A DNA stretch of 35,009 nt from Candidatus Aminicenantota bacterium (GTDB taxonomy: Bacteria; Acidobacteriota; Aminicenantia; Aminicenantales; Aminicenantaceae): assembly GCA_030603565.1 (NCBI GenBank), contig JAUVXM010000020.1, positions 1 through 35,009 of the forward strand. Direction: 5' to 3'. A program made the translations under genes and the position numbers. Positions 16,223 through 24,595 of the stretch are shown one piece after another (the stretch's first letter is position 1; every line of letters starts with the position of its first letter). The notes under the pieces are model-generated. The model worked only from the letters and a program-made list of their open reading frames with translations. It did not search any database and had not been told where the DNA came from.

Positions 16223-16996
16223 ATGGGAATGGATCAATTTAACAGGCGTGATTTTATTAAGAAATCGGTTTTAGCAGGAGCGGTTTTGCCGTTTGCCGGT
16301 AAGGGTCTTTTTGCCGATACGAAAGAAAAATCCAAAAAATCAGTACTAATGGTCTGGGGCGGATGGGAAGGCCATGAACCGAAACAATGTGTAGATATTT
16401 TTGCTCCCTGGCTGGAAGAACAGGGTTTTGATGTGGAAATATCAAACACATTAGACTCCTATCTTGATGAAAAAAACTTGAGCTCAAAGGACCTTATTGT
16501 GCAAGTAGTCACCATGAGCCAAGATGAAGAAGAGAACCCGCGGCTAAGAGGCCTTTGTAATGCAGTGAGAAACGGGGTTGGTCTTGCCGGCTGGCACGGG
16601 GGTTTGGCTGATTCGTTTAGAAATAGTCCTGAATATCAGTTTATGGTAGGGGGGCAGTGGGTAGCTCATCCCGGGGGTGAAGTAGACTATAAAGTTAATA
16701 TTATTGACCATGATGACCCGATTACCAAGGGACTTTCAGATTTTAAAATGCGTTCCGAGCAGTATTACATGCATGTTGACCCCATAAATAAGGTTTTAGC
16801 AACAACTACTTTTAGTGGTGAGCATGCTCCTTGGATCAAAGGTGTTGTTATGCCGGTTGTCTGGAAAAAAATGTATGGAAAAGGAAGAGTGTTTTATTCC
16901 TCTTTGGGACATAGTGCAAAAGATTTTGAGGTACATGAAGCTCAGGAAATTACAAAAAGGGGTATGTTGTGGGCCAGCGGCTCTTACCCTATTTAA
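16223..16996 (+). CDS. Tat-exported ThuA-like protein
   Basis: A 257-aa protein with a twin-arginine signal (NRRDFIKKS at 7-15, then a short hydrophobic stretch, cleavage near GLFA), so it is exported folded. The mature part is a ThuA-like glutamine-amidotransferase-type fold: [17 protein letters not shown] (about 40-56), then [35 protein letters not shown] and [17 protein letters not shown] near the end. ThuA proteins are linked to sugar, particularly trehalose, metabolism; the reaction is not established. The start follows AAGGAG. Its TAA stop is exactly the first triplet of the palindromic element at 16994, after a normal-looking C-terminus. Confidence 0.88.
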   Translation: MGMDQFNRRDFIKKSVLAGAVLPFAGKGLFADTKEKSKKSVLMVWGGWEGHEPKQCVDIFAPWLEEQGFDVEISNTLDSYLDEKNLSSKDLIVQVVTMSQDEEENPRLRGLCNAVRNGVGLAGWHGGLADSFRNSPEYQFMVGGQWVAHPGGEVDYKVNIIDHDDPITKGLSDFKMRSEQYYMHVDPINKVLATTTFSGEHAPWIKGVVMPVVWKKMYGKGRVFYSSLGHSAKDFEVHEAQEITKRGMLWASGSYPI

Positions 16997-17249
16997 CCTG
17001 GATTATTCACGAGTCGAGCTTGCCGTAGATACGAGGCACAGGGTATGAAGCTGTGGACTCCACCGCGAATCCCTGTAACGAAGTAGATGCGGTGAGATCG
17101 GCTCGCCTGAAAGGTAAAAAAATTGCGATTAAAATGAAAATTATAACTGGAAAATCTTTAAAATAATCATTTTCAAAAAAATCTTGTACATCTTGAAAAA
17201 GAAATTAATAATAATAACATCGCAATTTTTTTATGAATAGTTCAGGTTA
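16994..17249. repeat. Complete 256-bp palindromic (MITE-like) element
   Basis: Terminal inverted repeats TAACCTGGATTATTCA (16994-17009) and TGAATAGTTCAGGTTA (17234-17249) match at 14 of 16. A second, perfect 14-bp inverted repeat lies inside: AAAAAAATTGCGAT (17116-17129) and ATCGCAATTTTTTT (17219-17232). The left part (17010-17114) is GC-rich with several possible stems: CGAGC/GCTCG (17015/17101), ACAGGG/CCCTGT (17038/17071), CACCGC/GCGGTG (17061/17089). The right part is very AT-rich. No transposase is encoded; a minus-strand open stretch in the GC-rich part lacks a start. Both outer triplets are the stop codons of the flanking convergent genes. No target duplication beyond a possible TA was seen. 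Confidence 0.85.
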
Positions 17250-17912
17250 CTTATCTGCTTCCCGGCCGTCAAAGAGATGGATGATGCGCTGGGAATGGCT
17301 GGATAAGCGTTCATCGTGGGTAACCATAATGATTGTACGTCCTTTCTTCCAAAGCCTGCTGAGAAGTGCCATTATCTCTACGCCGCTTTTAGAATCCAGA
17401 TTTCCGGTGGGTTCATCAGCCAGGATAATGGGAGGATCATTGGCCAAGGCCCGCGCCAAAGCGATACGCTGCTGCTGACCTCCGGAAAGCTCTGAGGGCC
17501 GGTGTTCTTTCCACTTTAAAAGTCCTACTTCGTTTAATAGTTCAGTAATACGTTCTTTTCGATTTCTGCTGTTTTTTCCGTTAAAGAGCATAGGGAGTTC
17601 TACATTTTCCCAGGCAGTGGCATAGGGGAGGAGGTTGAAATTCTGGAAGACAAAGCCCATCATTTTGTTACGGATAGAGGCAAGTTGATCAAAGGTAAGG
17701 CCTGTTACGTTTTTACCTTTCAGGAAATACTCCCCCTCGGTAGGAGTATCCAGACAGCCGATAATGTTCATAAGCGTCGACTTGCCTGAGCCGGAAGGAC
17801 CCATGACGGTTACAAATTCTCCGGCAGCAATTTGCAAAGATACGCCGCTCAGGGCTTCAAGCGTTTGAGTACCCATATGATAAATCTTTTTGATTTTATT
17901 GAATTTGATCAT
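17247..17912 (-). CDS. MacB-type ABC transporter ATP-binding protein
   Basis: A 221-aa ATPase of the MacB/LolD group. It has Walker A GPSGSGKST (about 39-47), the Q-loop in FVFQNFNLLP, signature LSGGQQQR, Walker B IILADEPTGNLDS and the switch histidine in MVTHDE. The frame stays open upstream into the permease gene, but that extension is unlike any ABC protein; the start at 17912 follows AGAGGTGAT and gives the family-typical MIKFNKIKKIY. It lies 10 bases after the second permease and ends the operon. It energises a complex with the two permeases and the membrane fusion protein. Its TAA stop is the outermost triplet of the adjacent repeat element. Confidence 0.95.
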   Translation of the reverse strand: MIKFNKIKKIYHMGTQTLEALSGVSLQIAAGEFVTVMGPSGSGKSTLMNIIGCLDTPTEGEYFLKGKNVTGLTFDQLASIRNKMMGFVFQNFNLLPYATAWENVELPMLFNGKNSRNRKERITELLNEVGLLKWKEHRPSELSGGQQQRIALARALANDPPIILADEPTGNLDSKSGVEIMALLSRLWKKGRTIIMVTHDERLSSHSQRIIHLFDGREADK

Positions 17913-17922
17913 AGTATCACCT

Positions 17923-19173
17923 CTATTCATACCGAAGAGAATCAATGGGATTGAGCCGGGATGCACGCACAGCCGGGAAAATGCCTGACATAAATACCAA
18001 TGTCCCCACAATAACAATAAAAATGAGGAATGTATCGAATGAAAAAACCGGACGCAAAAGATATCCTTCGATGCCAAATCCCTCATAATTGATCGGGACA
18101 AGCCGAACCAGATGTATGATGTTAAAAGCCGTTACAAGGCCCCAGAAAGTCCCTTTTAAAAATATAAAAAGTGTTTCCAGAATAAACTGTTGGATAATCA
18201 CCCGGCGCTTAGCGCCAAGAGCCATCTTAATGCCGATCTCCTGTTTTCTTTCTCTGATAACAGCATACATCAAATTAGTCACACCCACAGCTCCGATAAG
18301 CAGGGTCAAAGCACCCATTATGCCGAGGAATACTTCTATGCCCATAAATATGGCTCCGACTTCTTTAGCGTCATCGATCGTATTCCAGATATTAATAGCA
18401 TAGCGGTCGGTGGGGTCAAAACGGTATTTTTTACCAAGTAGAGTCTGCACTCGTTCCTCGATAAGCGTAGATAACCGGGTCTCCCTGGGCTGGATGTGGA
18501 TGTGGTCGACATGGAGCTGGCTGTCGATCTGGGTGAAGGCCGAGTAGGGGAGGTAGATCTGGTCTGCATCCGGCCCCTGATACATGGAATCCTGGAGCTT
18601 TTTTTTCAGCACGCCAATAACAGTAAAAGGGACACGATTTATAACGATCTTTTGACCTACGGGATTCACAGTGCCAAAGAGGTCGGTTCCTACTTTCCAA
18701 CCGATAAAAGCCAATTTGCGGCCATTCTTCACATCTGAAGCATTTATAAAACGGCCTCCCATTTGAGGAATCTGAGTCCGCATCTGGGCGAACTCAGAGG
18801 TTGTTCCATGAATCGTCCGGTTGATCTCTTTTCGGTTTGCAGATACCGGCCAATTGTTATAAGATTCAGGAGCGATCAAGGATATTTCGGGAATTCTTTC
18901 CTTTAGATACTGGATATCACCTGGGTAGAGGCGAATTCGCCTTCCTTTGGGAAGCCCTTGATATAGTTTTGAAGTTTGGCCTCCGGAAATCATGATCAGA
19001 TCTTGTCCTAAGCCGCTGAAACTTATGCGGAACTGAGCAGACATTCCCTTCCCGAAAGCAAGAAGCATAAGAATCGAGAGAGAGCCCCAGAAAAGAGCAA
19101 ATGTGATCAGAGCAGACTTCTTGCGTCGTTTCTTGAATTCATTCGAAAAGAAGCGCAGCAATGTAAGATTCAT
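17923..19173 (-). CDS. MacB-like ABC permease (second)
   Basis: A 416-aa permease with one N-terminal membrane helix (about 22-42), a large periplasmic MacB core domain (about 50-270) and three C-terminal helices of the FtsX domain (about 278-305, 330-352, 378-402). The hallmark cytoplasmic loop RERKQEIGIKMALGAKRR (about 308-325) is present. The end, RASRLNPIDSLRYE, is the usual C-terminus for this family. It begins one base after the first permease, so the two are translationally linked. Like MacB it probably uses mechanotransmission to push substrates held in the periplasm across the outer membrane; the substrate is unknown. Confidence 0.93.
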   Translation of the reverse strand: MNLTLLRFFSNEFKKRRKKSALITFALFWGSLSILMLLAFGKGMSAQFRISFSGLGQDLIMISGGQTSKLYQGLPKGRRIRLYPGDIQYLKERIPEISLIAPESYNNWPVSANRKEINRTIHGTTSEFAQMRTQIPQMGGRFINASDVKNGRKLAFIGWKVGTDLFGTVNPVGQKIVINRVPFTVIGVLKKKLQDSMYQGPDADQIYLPYSAFTQIDSQLHVDHIHIQPRETRLSTLIEERVQTLLGKKYRFDPTDRYAINIWNTIDDAKEVGAIFMGIEVFLGIMGALTLLIGAVGVTNLMYAVIRERKQEIGIKMALGAKRRVIIQQFILETLFIFLKGTFWGLVTAFNIIHLVRLVPINYEGFGIEGYLLRPVFSFDTFLIFIVIVGTLVFMSGIFPAVRASRLNPIDSLRYE

Positions 19174-19174
19174 T

Positions 19175-20407
19175 TTATTTCCTCAAGGCGGCGATCGGAT
19201 TTGTCGAGGCAGCATTTCTGGCAGGAATATAACCTGCAATAGTCCCGATGAGCAAAAGAATTGATATAGATGAGACAGCGACCAAGGGACTGATTTGGGG
19301 AGTTCCGACAAACTCGGTGACAGTCTCTGGCATTGATTGGACTAACCTTACTACGACTCCGGAAAAAGCAAAGCCGATAAGCCCGCCAATTAACATAATA
19401 GTGAGTGATTCGCTGAAAAACTGAAACAAAATTGTGCGCCGGCGGGCACCCACGGCCAGTTTAACTCCGATCTCCCGGCCTCGTTCTTCTACCACAACCA
19501 TCATGATAGATGCGACTCCCACACCTCCCACAAGCAAAGTAAAGGAGCCAATAATCCCCAGGAATACATTGAAGGCCATGAAAAAAGTCTGGAAACTTTT
19601 TTCCATCTCAAGCGTATCCCAAACAGCGATCGCATCCGGATCCTGAGGATCGAAACCGATAAGCTTGGACAGGTGATTTTTGATTTCCTGGGTCACTTCA
19701 GCACTCCGATTAAAATCCAAAGGGCGGAAGATGATGTTAGAAACATATTTGTCTCCATAGAGGGCGCTGTAAGTGGTCCAGGGGATAAAGGCACATCTTT
19801 CGTCTCGATTACCATTGTAATTCGAGTTTTGAAGTTTTTTCGCCATTACTCCGATCACAGTGAAGGGGACTCCTTCGATAAAGATACTTTTACCCAGGGG
19901 ATCTATGGTGGTGAAAAGATCTGTAGCTAAGACATCACCGATAAGGCATACCCTCCTTCTCTCTTTCATGTCTAATGGATTTATAAAACGTCCCTTTGCC
20001 GGTATAATGTTGCGCATTCGCGCGAAAGGGGGGTTGATCCCCCGCACAGTATTAAGAAACTCTTGCCTTTCATACCTCATCCTACAGCTTCTCACAAACT
20101 CCGGGCTTATAATTTCAATGTCTGAAACTTTATCGGGGATGTTTTCTACCTGCTCAGGAGTAATCCGGATGGGTTTGCCTTTCTGAAATCCTTTGTATGG
20201 AAGAGTGGTCTGCGAGGGAAACATAAGTACGATCCCTTCACCCATGCCGTGAAAGCGTTTTCTCTGAGCTTTTCCTACTGATTCCCCCAAGGCAATTAAA
20301 AGGATGACTGAAAAAGTTCCCCAAATAACCCCGGAAAGAGTGAGGATTGTCCGCATAGGCTGGCGCGTTAAGTCGCGGGCAAGGTTTCGAAAAAAAATAG
20401 CGATCAT
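19175..20407 (-). CDS. MacB-like ABC permease (first)
   Basis: A 410-aa paralogue of the next gene with the same layout: N-terminal helix (about 20-42, SGVIWGTFSVILLIALG), periplasmic core, then FtsX helices with the loop EERGREIGVKLAVGARRR (about 310-327) and the C-terminus ASTNPIAALRK. The two permeases differ enough to form a heterodimer rather than recent duplicates. Its ATG overlaps the TGA of the membrane fusion protein gene (ATGA), showing tight coupling. Confidence 0.93.
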   Translation of the reverse strand: MIAIFFRNLARDLTRQPMRTILTLSGVIWGTFSVILLIALGESVGKAQRKRFHGMGEGIVLMFPSQTTLPYKGFQKGKPIRITPEQVENIPDKVSDIEIISPEFVRSCRMRYERQEFLNTVRGINPPFARMRNIIPAKGRFINPLDMKERRRVCLIGDVLATDLFTTIDPLGKSIFIEGVPFTVIGVMAKKLQNSNYNGNRDERCAFIPWTTYSALYGDKYVSNIIFRPLDFNRSAEVTQEIKNHLSKLIGFDPQDPDAIAVWDTLEMEKSFQTFFMAFNVFLGIIGSFTLLVGGVGVASIMMVVVEERGREIGVKLAVGARRRTILFQFFSESLTIMLIGGLIGFAFSGVVVRLVQSMPETVTEFVGTPQISPLVAVSSISILLLIGTIAGYIPARNAASTNPIAALRK

Positions 20408-21483
20408 GTGATTTCGCGGGGAGGTCTTTCTACAACCTTTTCACCTTCTGTCAAGCCGCTGGTGATTTCTATGCTCAACCCGTCAGAAAGACCGGTCTGA
20501 ACCTCTCTTTTTTCAATCTCTTCGCCATTTTCCACTTCTACATATTTCTTGCCGTTTTCAAATAGTACCAGGCGTTCAGGAAGTATCAAGATGTTCTCTC
20601 TGGACTGGACAGTAATTGTGGCTGTGGCAGAATAGCCAGCCCTAAGTAGCTGCCCGCCGTCATCGGAGATGAGGATTTCAATGTCAAAGAGAGTGGCGTT
20701 GCCATCTTTTTTTGCTTTGGGAAATATCCTTTCCACCTTGCCCAGGATATTACTCTCAGGCAAAGCTCCTATTTGAATGTCCGCATCCATACCGACCAGG
20801 ATTTTTCCGACATCTATTTCATCTACTGTGCCCTTAAAAAGCAGCATTCCCATGTCAGCTAAAGAACAGAGTTCAGTTCCCGGTTGGAAATTGGTCAGGG
20901 GGACAACCGGGTCTCCTTGGAAAACATTTTGGGAAAGGATCATACCATTGGTAGGAGCTTTTACAGTGGAATCAATTCTGCGGTTGCTCAGCTGAATGCG
21001 GCCTTTTTCCATAAGCCTGAATTTATCCTGGGCGATTTTAAATCTTAAGCTGCCTTCATTGTAAATCGATTCACTGGCTTCCATATCAGAACGGGATATG
21101 AGCGATTCCTTAAAAAGCTTAAGATTTCTATCCCGGTCTGCCCGGAGTTTATCCAAAGAAATTTGAGCCATTTCCATGTTTCGCCTTGTATCAACGTACT
21201 CTACCGGGGTTGGGTTAGGGGAGATCTTAAATAACGTTTTTCCTTGCTGGACTGAGTCCCCGACTTTGAACATAACTTCTGAGACTATGCCCGAAATGTT
21301 CGATTTGACCTTGATCTCTTGTTCCGGCTCGATCGTTCCCACAGCCAGAGCCTTTTCACTGATGGTTCCCTTTGTGACTTCCACGAAATTTAAGGTTTCT
21401 TCATTTTTTTTGCCGGAGAAGAGAAAAACTAAGAAAATTACCACAAATACTATAGCTAAAATTCTCCAAATCCATTTTTTCAT
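20404..21483 (-). CDS. Membrane fusion protein of the MacB-like exporter
   Basis: A 359-aa periplasmic adaptor of the MacA/HlyD class. A single membrane anchor (about 5-24) is followed by the split lipoyl domain (NISGIVSEVMFKVGDSVQQG, about 64-83, and VKAPTNGMILSQNVFQGD, about 174-191), an alpha-hairpin between them (about 100-165) and beta-barrel parts after 200. It would join the permease pair to an outer-membrane channel; no TolC gene is in the window. It is first in the operon and follows a short divergent region shared with the peptidase gene. The start is supported by GAGGTG. Confidence 0.93.
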   Translation of the reverse strand: MKKWIWRILAIVFVVIFLVFLFSGKKNEETLNFVEVTKGTISEKALAVGTIEPEQEIKVKSNISGIVSEVMFKVGDSVQQGKTLFKISPNPTPVEYVDTRRNMEMAQISLDKLRADRDRNLKLFKESLISRSDMEASESIYNEGSLRFKIAQDKFRLMEKGRIQLSNRRIDSTVKAPTNGMILSQNVFQGDPVVPLTNFQPGTELCSLADMGMLLFKGTVDEIDVGKILVGMDADIQIGALPESNILGKVERIFPKAKKDGNATLFDIEILISDDGGQLLRAGYSATATITVQSRENILILPERLVLFENGKKYVEVENGEEIEKREVQTGLSDGLSIEITSGLTEGEKVVERPPREIT

Positions 21484-21544
21484 AATTCACCTCGGATTTA
21501 TACCATTACATATTTAATACGCATTCGTGAGGAAAAAAGTTCCT

Positions 21545-21586
21545 AATAAAATACCTTTAGAATATAATTAAGTTTTGATATGCTAA
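21545..21586 (+). promoter_or_regulatory. Duplicated 42-bp promoter, copy 1
   Basis: This 42-bp block is 38/42 identical to 23198-23239. It contains TTTAGA (21556-21561) and TATGCT (21579-21584) with a 17-bp spacer in both copies. Transcription would start near 21591, which places ATG 21580 upstream of the mRNA and favours ATG 21604 for the peptidase gene. Confidence 0.7.
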
Positions 21587-21603
21587 TGCTATCTGTGAAA
21601 GCC

Positions 21604-23124
21604 ATGAGATCTAAAATCGGTTTGATTGTTGGTATATGCGGCGGTGCTGCCGGGATTTCTGCTGCGATTATCTTCGGAATAGTCCCGCTTTTAAGGCATA
21701 GCGCTCCCTTAGAGCTCGTAAATAGCACAATGGATACTTCTGGTGGTTATGTTATCATCGCATCCAAAAAAGCAGATGATGCATATACCCAGGCGATTGC
21801 CATTTCAAAAGAGATTCATCCTGAGGCGGATAAGCTCGTATTTTCTCCAACCGATCTTAAGGATGTAAAAGCAAAATTACATAAACTGCAGCCACGTTAT
21901 GCCTTGCTATTTATGACTCCTGAGGAAATTGATGTCAACTTTGCCTGGAAATGGCTGAAAATGGCTTCCGAAATTGATAATGACCCTTTTGTTGATCTTT
22001 GTTACGGATTTATCACCGGGAGAAATGCTGAAGCTGCAACCGCTTTTATGAAAAGAATCAAGGCTGCAGCCTCAGGAAAACTAAAACTTGCCGGTAAAAT
22101 GATTGATAACCTCGGCCCTAATATGCAGGCTCAGCCCAGTGCTTTTTATCAGAACCGTGGCAGCTTTATGATACCCGTTTTTTCCGAAAGGTTCTCCCTG
22201 GAAACTATCTCTCACGGCACTCGGGGATTTACAAAAGAACGCCTTAGCAGTATGGATGGGGCCGGTATTATCCACTGGGGCGGGCATGGCTACCCTGACC
22301 GTGTGGTTGACAGTTTAAATGGTCCCTTTGCGCAAAAGCTTAAGCTTTCTCCCTGCATTGCTTTTAACGGTGCCTGTTATACAGGAGTTACTTCTACCTG
22401 GTTCAATATGAGATCAGGAAAGCTGAAGGAACAAAAAGTGGATGCAAGTAAATCTTTTTGCCTGAGTATCTTAACCAATAATGTAATCGCCTATTTTGCT
22501 TCCTTACATCCAGACCACGGTATCCCTGTTTATCAGGAAATGGAGTATATGGCAGCTTATGGCGCTTCTCTGGGTGAGATTATTAAGCACACCTATGACG
22601 GCGTAGTACTTGGAAATGGCGGAAAGCTGCCTTATTTTGAGACCCTTGTTGACGGGATGATATTTAACTGGAGCCCGAAAGAAATTATGTTAAAGGGAAC
22701 AGCATCCCGGGTGCTTTTTGGAGACCCTGCTTATGTGCCGGTCAAGGCATTTGCACCCCCCCCATTTGATCTGAAAATCAGTAAAAAAGAGGAAGAACTG
22801 GAGATTGTTGCGACACTTGTAAATCCGATTTTAAAATCGAGTTATACCGACACATATCAATCTGATATGTCAAAAACAAGGCAGTTTAATGACCGTGCTC
22901 TTTTAGTTTTTGGTTTACCAGAAGGCTGGGATATAATCAAAAAAATAAGCATTTCTGATGTAACTGGGGATGGAAAATCAATAAAACATAGAATGATCGG
23001 ATATGCTGTTGAGTCGGATGGAAAAAAATCTATCCTGCATATTCAAATCGATTTGCCCAGCAGCGGTTACATGCAATCGCAATTCCGGCAAAAAGGGGCC
23101 TTGATTCGACTCATTGCAAAATAG
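21604..23124 (+). CDS. C25-like (gingipain-type, clan CD) cysteine peptidase
   Basis: A 506-aa protein counted from ATG 21604 (the frame is open from 21580, but the mapped promoter makes that start unlikely). An N-terminal signal or anchor (IGLIVGICGGAAGISAA) shows it is exported. The clan CD dyad is visible: His228-Gly in IIHWGGHGYPD and Cys258 in FNGACYTGV. The C25 hallmark ASRVLFGDPAYVP (about 367-379) follows the catalytic domain, and a beta-rich C-terminal domain with SISDVTGDG ends the protein. There is no recognisable propeptide or secretion-sorting tail. The ribosome site is weak. It is divergent from the MacB-like operon and shares a duplicated promoter with the RTX-type gene downstream. 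Confidence 0.82.
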   Translation: MRSKIGLIVGICGGAAGISAAIIFGIVPLLRHSAPLELVNSTMDTSGGYVIIASKKADDAYTQAIAISKEIHPEADKLVFSPTDLKDVKAKLHKLQPRYALLFMTPEEIDVNFAWKWLKMASEIDNDPFVDLCYGFITGRNAEAATAFMKRIKAAASGKLKLAGKMIDNLGPNMQAQPSAFYQNRGSFMIPVFSERFSLETISHGTRGFTKERLSSMDGAGIIHWGGHGYPDRVVDSLNGPFAQKLKLSPCIAFNGACYTGVTSTWFNMRSGKLKEQKVDASKSFCLSILTNNVIAYFASLHPDHGIPVYQEMEYMAAYGASLGEIIKHTYDGVVLGNGGKLPYFETLVDGMIFNWSPKEIMLKGTASRVLFGDPAYVPVKAFAPPPFDLKISKKEEELEIVATLVNPILKSSYTDTYQSDMSKTRQFNDRALLVFGLPEGWDIIKKISISDVTGDGKSIKHRMIGYAVESDGKKSILHIQIDLPSSGYMQSQFRQKGALIRLIAK

Positions 23125-23133
23125 GAGGATTAA

Positions 23134-23202
23134 ATGATTGGCAGTATGGTAATGAACGTGAGGGAATGCTTCCAAGAAACAATTCCTTGGGATTCCAAAT
23201 AA
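23134..23202 (+). CDS. Micro-ORF (22 aa) with strong ribosome site
   Basis: ATG 23134 lies 7 bases after AGGAGG, which overlaps the stop of the peptidase gene. It encodes MIGSMVMNVRECFQETIPWD followed by SK and a stop. The stop falls inside the duplicated promoter copy 2 (23198 onward), so this may be the beginning of a gene cut off when that promoter was duplicated, or a real leader-size peptide. An imperfect hairpin (TTCCAAG with CTTGGGA) overlaps its end. Confidence 0.35.
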   Translation: MIGSMVMNVRECFQETIPWDSK

Positions 23203-23239
23203 AATTCCTTTAGAATATAAATTAGTTTTGTTATGCTAA
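23198..23239 (+). promoter_or_regulatory. Duplicated 42-bp promoter, copy 2
   Basis: TTTAGA (23209-23214) and TATGCT (23232-23237), 17-bp spacer, inside a 42-bp block nearly identical to 21545-21586. It precedes the RTX-type gene with a leader of about 28 bases including AGGAGG. Confidence 0.7.
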
Positions 23240-23270
23240 AAAAACTTTACGAAATATAAAAGGAGGACGC

Positions 23271-24563
23271 ATGAAAAAATCAATAGTAATTGTAACCGTT
23301 GTTTTTGTCTTATTTTCCCTATCTTGTGCAACACAGGACGAACAATCTGAAAGAGAAGCGGAAATGCAAAAGGAACTCGCCAAAATAAAATATGATGTCC
23401 CTGATGAGCCTGATGTTAATTATGACGTTTTGGATAATATTGACATCTCAAATTCAGAATTCGGAGTCGTTACTCTGCCTGAAGATCTCGGAAAAACATT
23501 AAACGGTCTGTTTTCCAAATACACAAAGGTTGTGGCTCCTAATGGCAAACCCATTCATATTTTTGGCCAATCAGGCGTAAGTGATCTCCAGGTTGCCAGA
23601 GCAAGAGAGATATTGAAATATCATCTAACAGATGTTCCCGGTACTCAGTATGGTGAAGATAAATCCGGGGTTGCTAACAGAATGGGTGATGTAAGAGCAA
23701 CTCTCTGTTACACAGACACTCAGCTTAAGGCATTTGCATTATATGACATTATTGATAAAACAGAATTAGCCACTCAGGACCTTTATGCTACAGAATCTCC
23801 GGTTGAAGGTTGTTATGAATATATCAATAATAAAGGAAAGCCCGGGGAAAGATTTACTAGAGATGCTTCCTATGAGGAAATATTTCATCTTGTTCATGGC
23901 AAAGGGATGCAGCATGTAGTTCCCGCTTATCATAAAGAAATAGCAGAAGCTGAAAAGATTGCAGTTGAGGAAAAAAGATATTTTTACGGCCGTCTTGCGC
24001 CGCATGAATATATTATTACAGGTTTTGATCTTTATTTCGGCTTATGGGAGCATAATCCTCAGGGTGACGGGAAATCCTTTGGAGATGAATACCCTTTTCA
24101 TACAAAGGCGGAGATGAAAGAAGGCGACCCTCTTCTTTATGACCTTGTAGAAAAATGGTGGCCAAAATATTTAACCTATAATGCCTATATTGATCCCTCC
24201 TTTGAAGGTACATTTTCAACAGTACTTAAAAAAGAGACTGAATATACTTTTAAATCACAATACCTTGTCAATATAACCTTAACCGGAAAGAAAAATACAA
24301 ATATTTTAGGCAACTCTCAGGATAACACGCTGACTGGAAATGATGGGGATAATATTATTACCGGTGGTAAGGGAAATGACACTTTAAATGGCGGGGAAGG
24401 AACTGATACTGCAGTATTTAGCGGAGATTATACGGAATATAAAGTTGAAAAAACTGAAAACAAATATACGGTAACTGACTCTGTTGAAGGTCGTGATGGA
24501 AAAGATGAACTGACAAATATTGAAGTCCTTAAGTTTAAGGATAAAGAAATTACAAATAATTAA
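23271..24563 (+). CDS. Lipoprotein-like exported protein with C-terminal RTX repeats
   Basis: A 430-aa protein. Residues 1-18 are a signal sequence with a lipobox-like LFSLSC (Cys19), followed by an acidic linker. Residues 60-330 form a domain I cannot assign; it is rich in His and aromatic residues (EEIFHLVH at 202-209, VVPAYHKEI, LAPHEYIITGFDLYFGLWEH), which may bind a metal. Residues 346-383 are calcium-binding RTX nonapeptides (GNSQDNTLTGNDGDN, TGGKGNDTLNGGEGTDTAVF), followed by the usual strand-rich tail TNIEVLKFKDKE. RTX repeats are normally secreted by type I systems, so their pairing with a Sec/lipoprotein signal is unusual. The start is set by AAAGGAGG. It uses the same promoter block as the peptidase gene, suggesting shared expression. 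Confidence 0.82.
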   Translation: MKKSIVIVTVVFVLFSLSCATQDEQSEREAEMQKELAKIKYDVPDEPDVNYDVLDNIDISNSEFGVVTLPEDLGKTLNGLFSKYTKVVAPNGKPIHIFGQSGVSDLQVARAREILKYHLTDVPGTQYGEDKSGVANRMGDVRATLCYTDTQLKAFALYDIIDKTELATQDLYATESPVEGCYEYINNKGKPGERFTRDASYEEIFHLVHGKGMQHVVPAYHKEIAEAEKIAVEEKRYFYGRLAPHEYIITGFDLYFGLWEHNPQGDGKSFGDEYPFHTKAEMKEGDPLLYDLVEKWWPKYLTYNAYIDPSFEGTFSTVLKKETEYTFKSQYLVNITLTGKKNTNILGNSQDNTLTGNDGDNIITGGKGNDTLNGGEGTDTAVFSGDYTEYKVEKTENKYTVTDSVEGRDGKDELTNIEVLKFKDKEITNN

Positions 24564-24595
24564 TTTATATGAAGCAGGATTATATAATTCTCTAA

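Noticed and set aside
16994-17249. Insertion sequence with its own transposase
   Set aside because: Only 256 bp with no open frame that has a start; it can at most be a non-autonomous element.
17913-18101. N-terminal extension of the ABC ATPase frame
   Set aside because: It overlaps the end of the permease gene in another frame and has no similarity to ABC proteins; the start at 17912 has a ribosome site and the normal family N-terminus.
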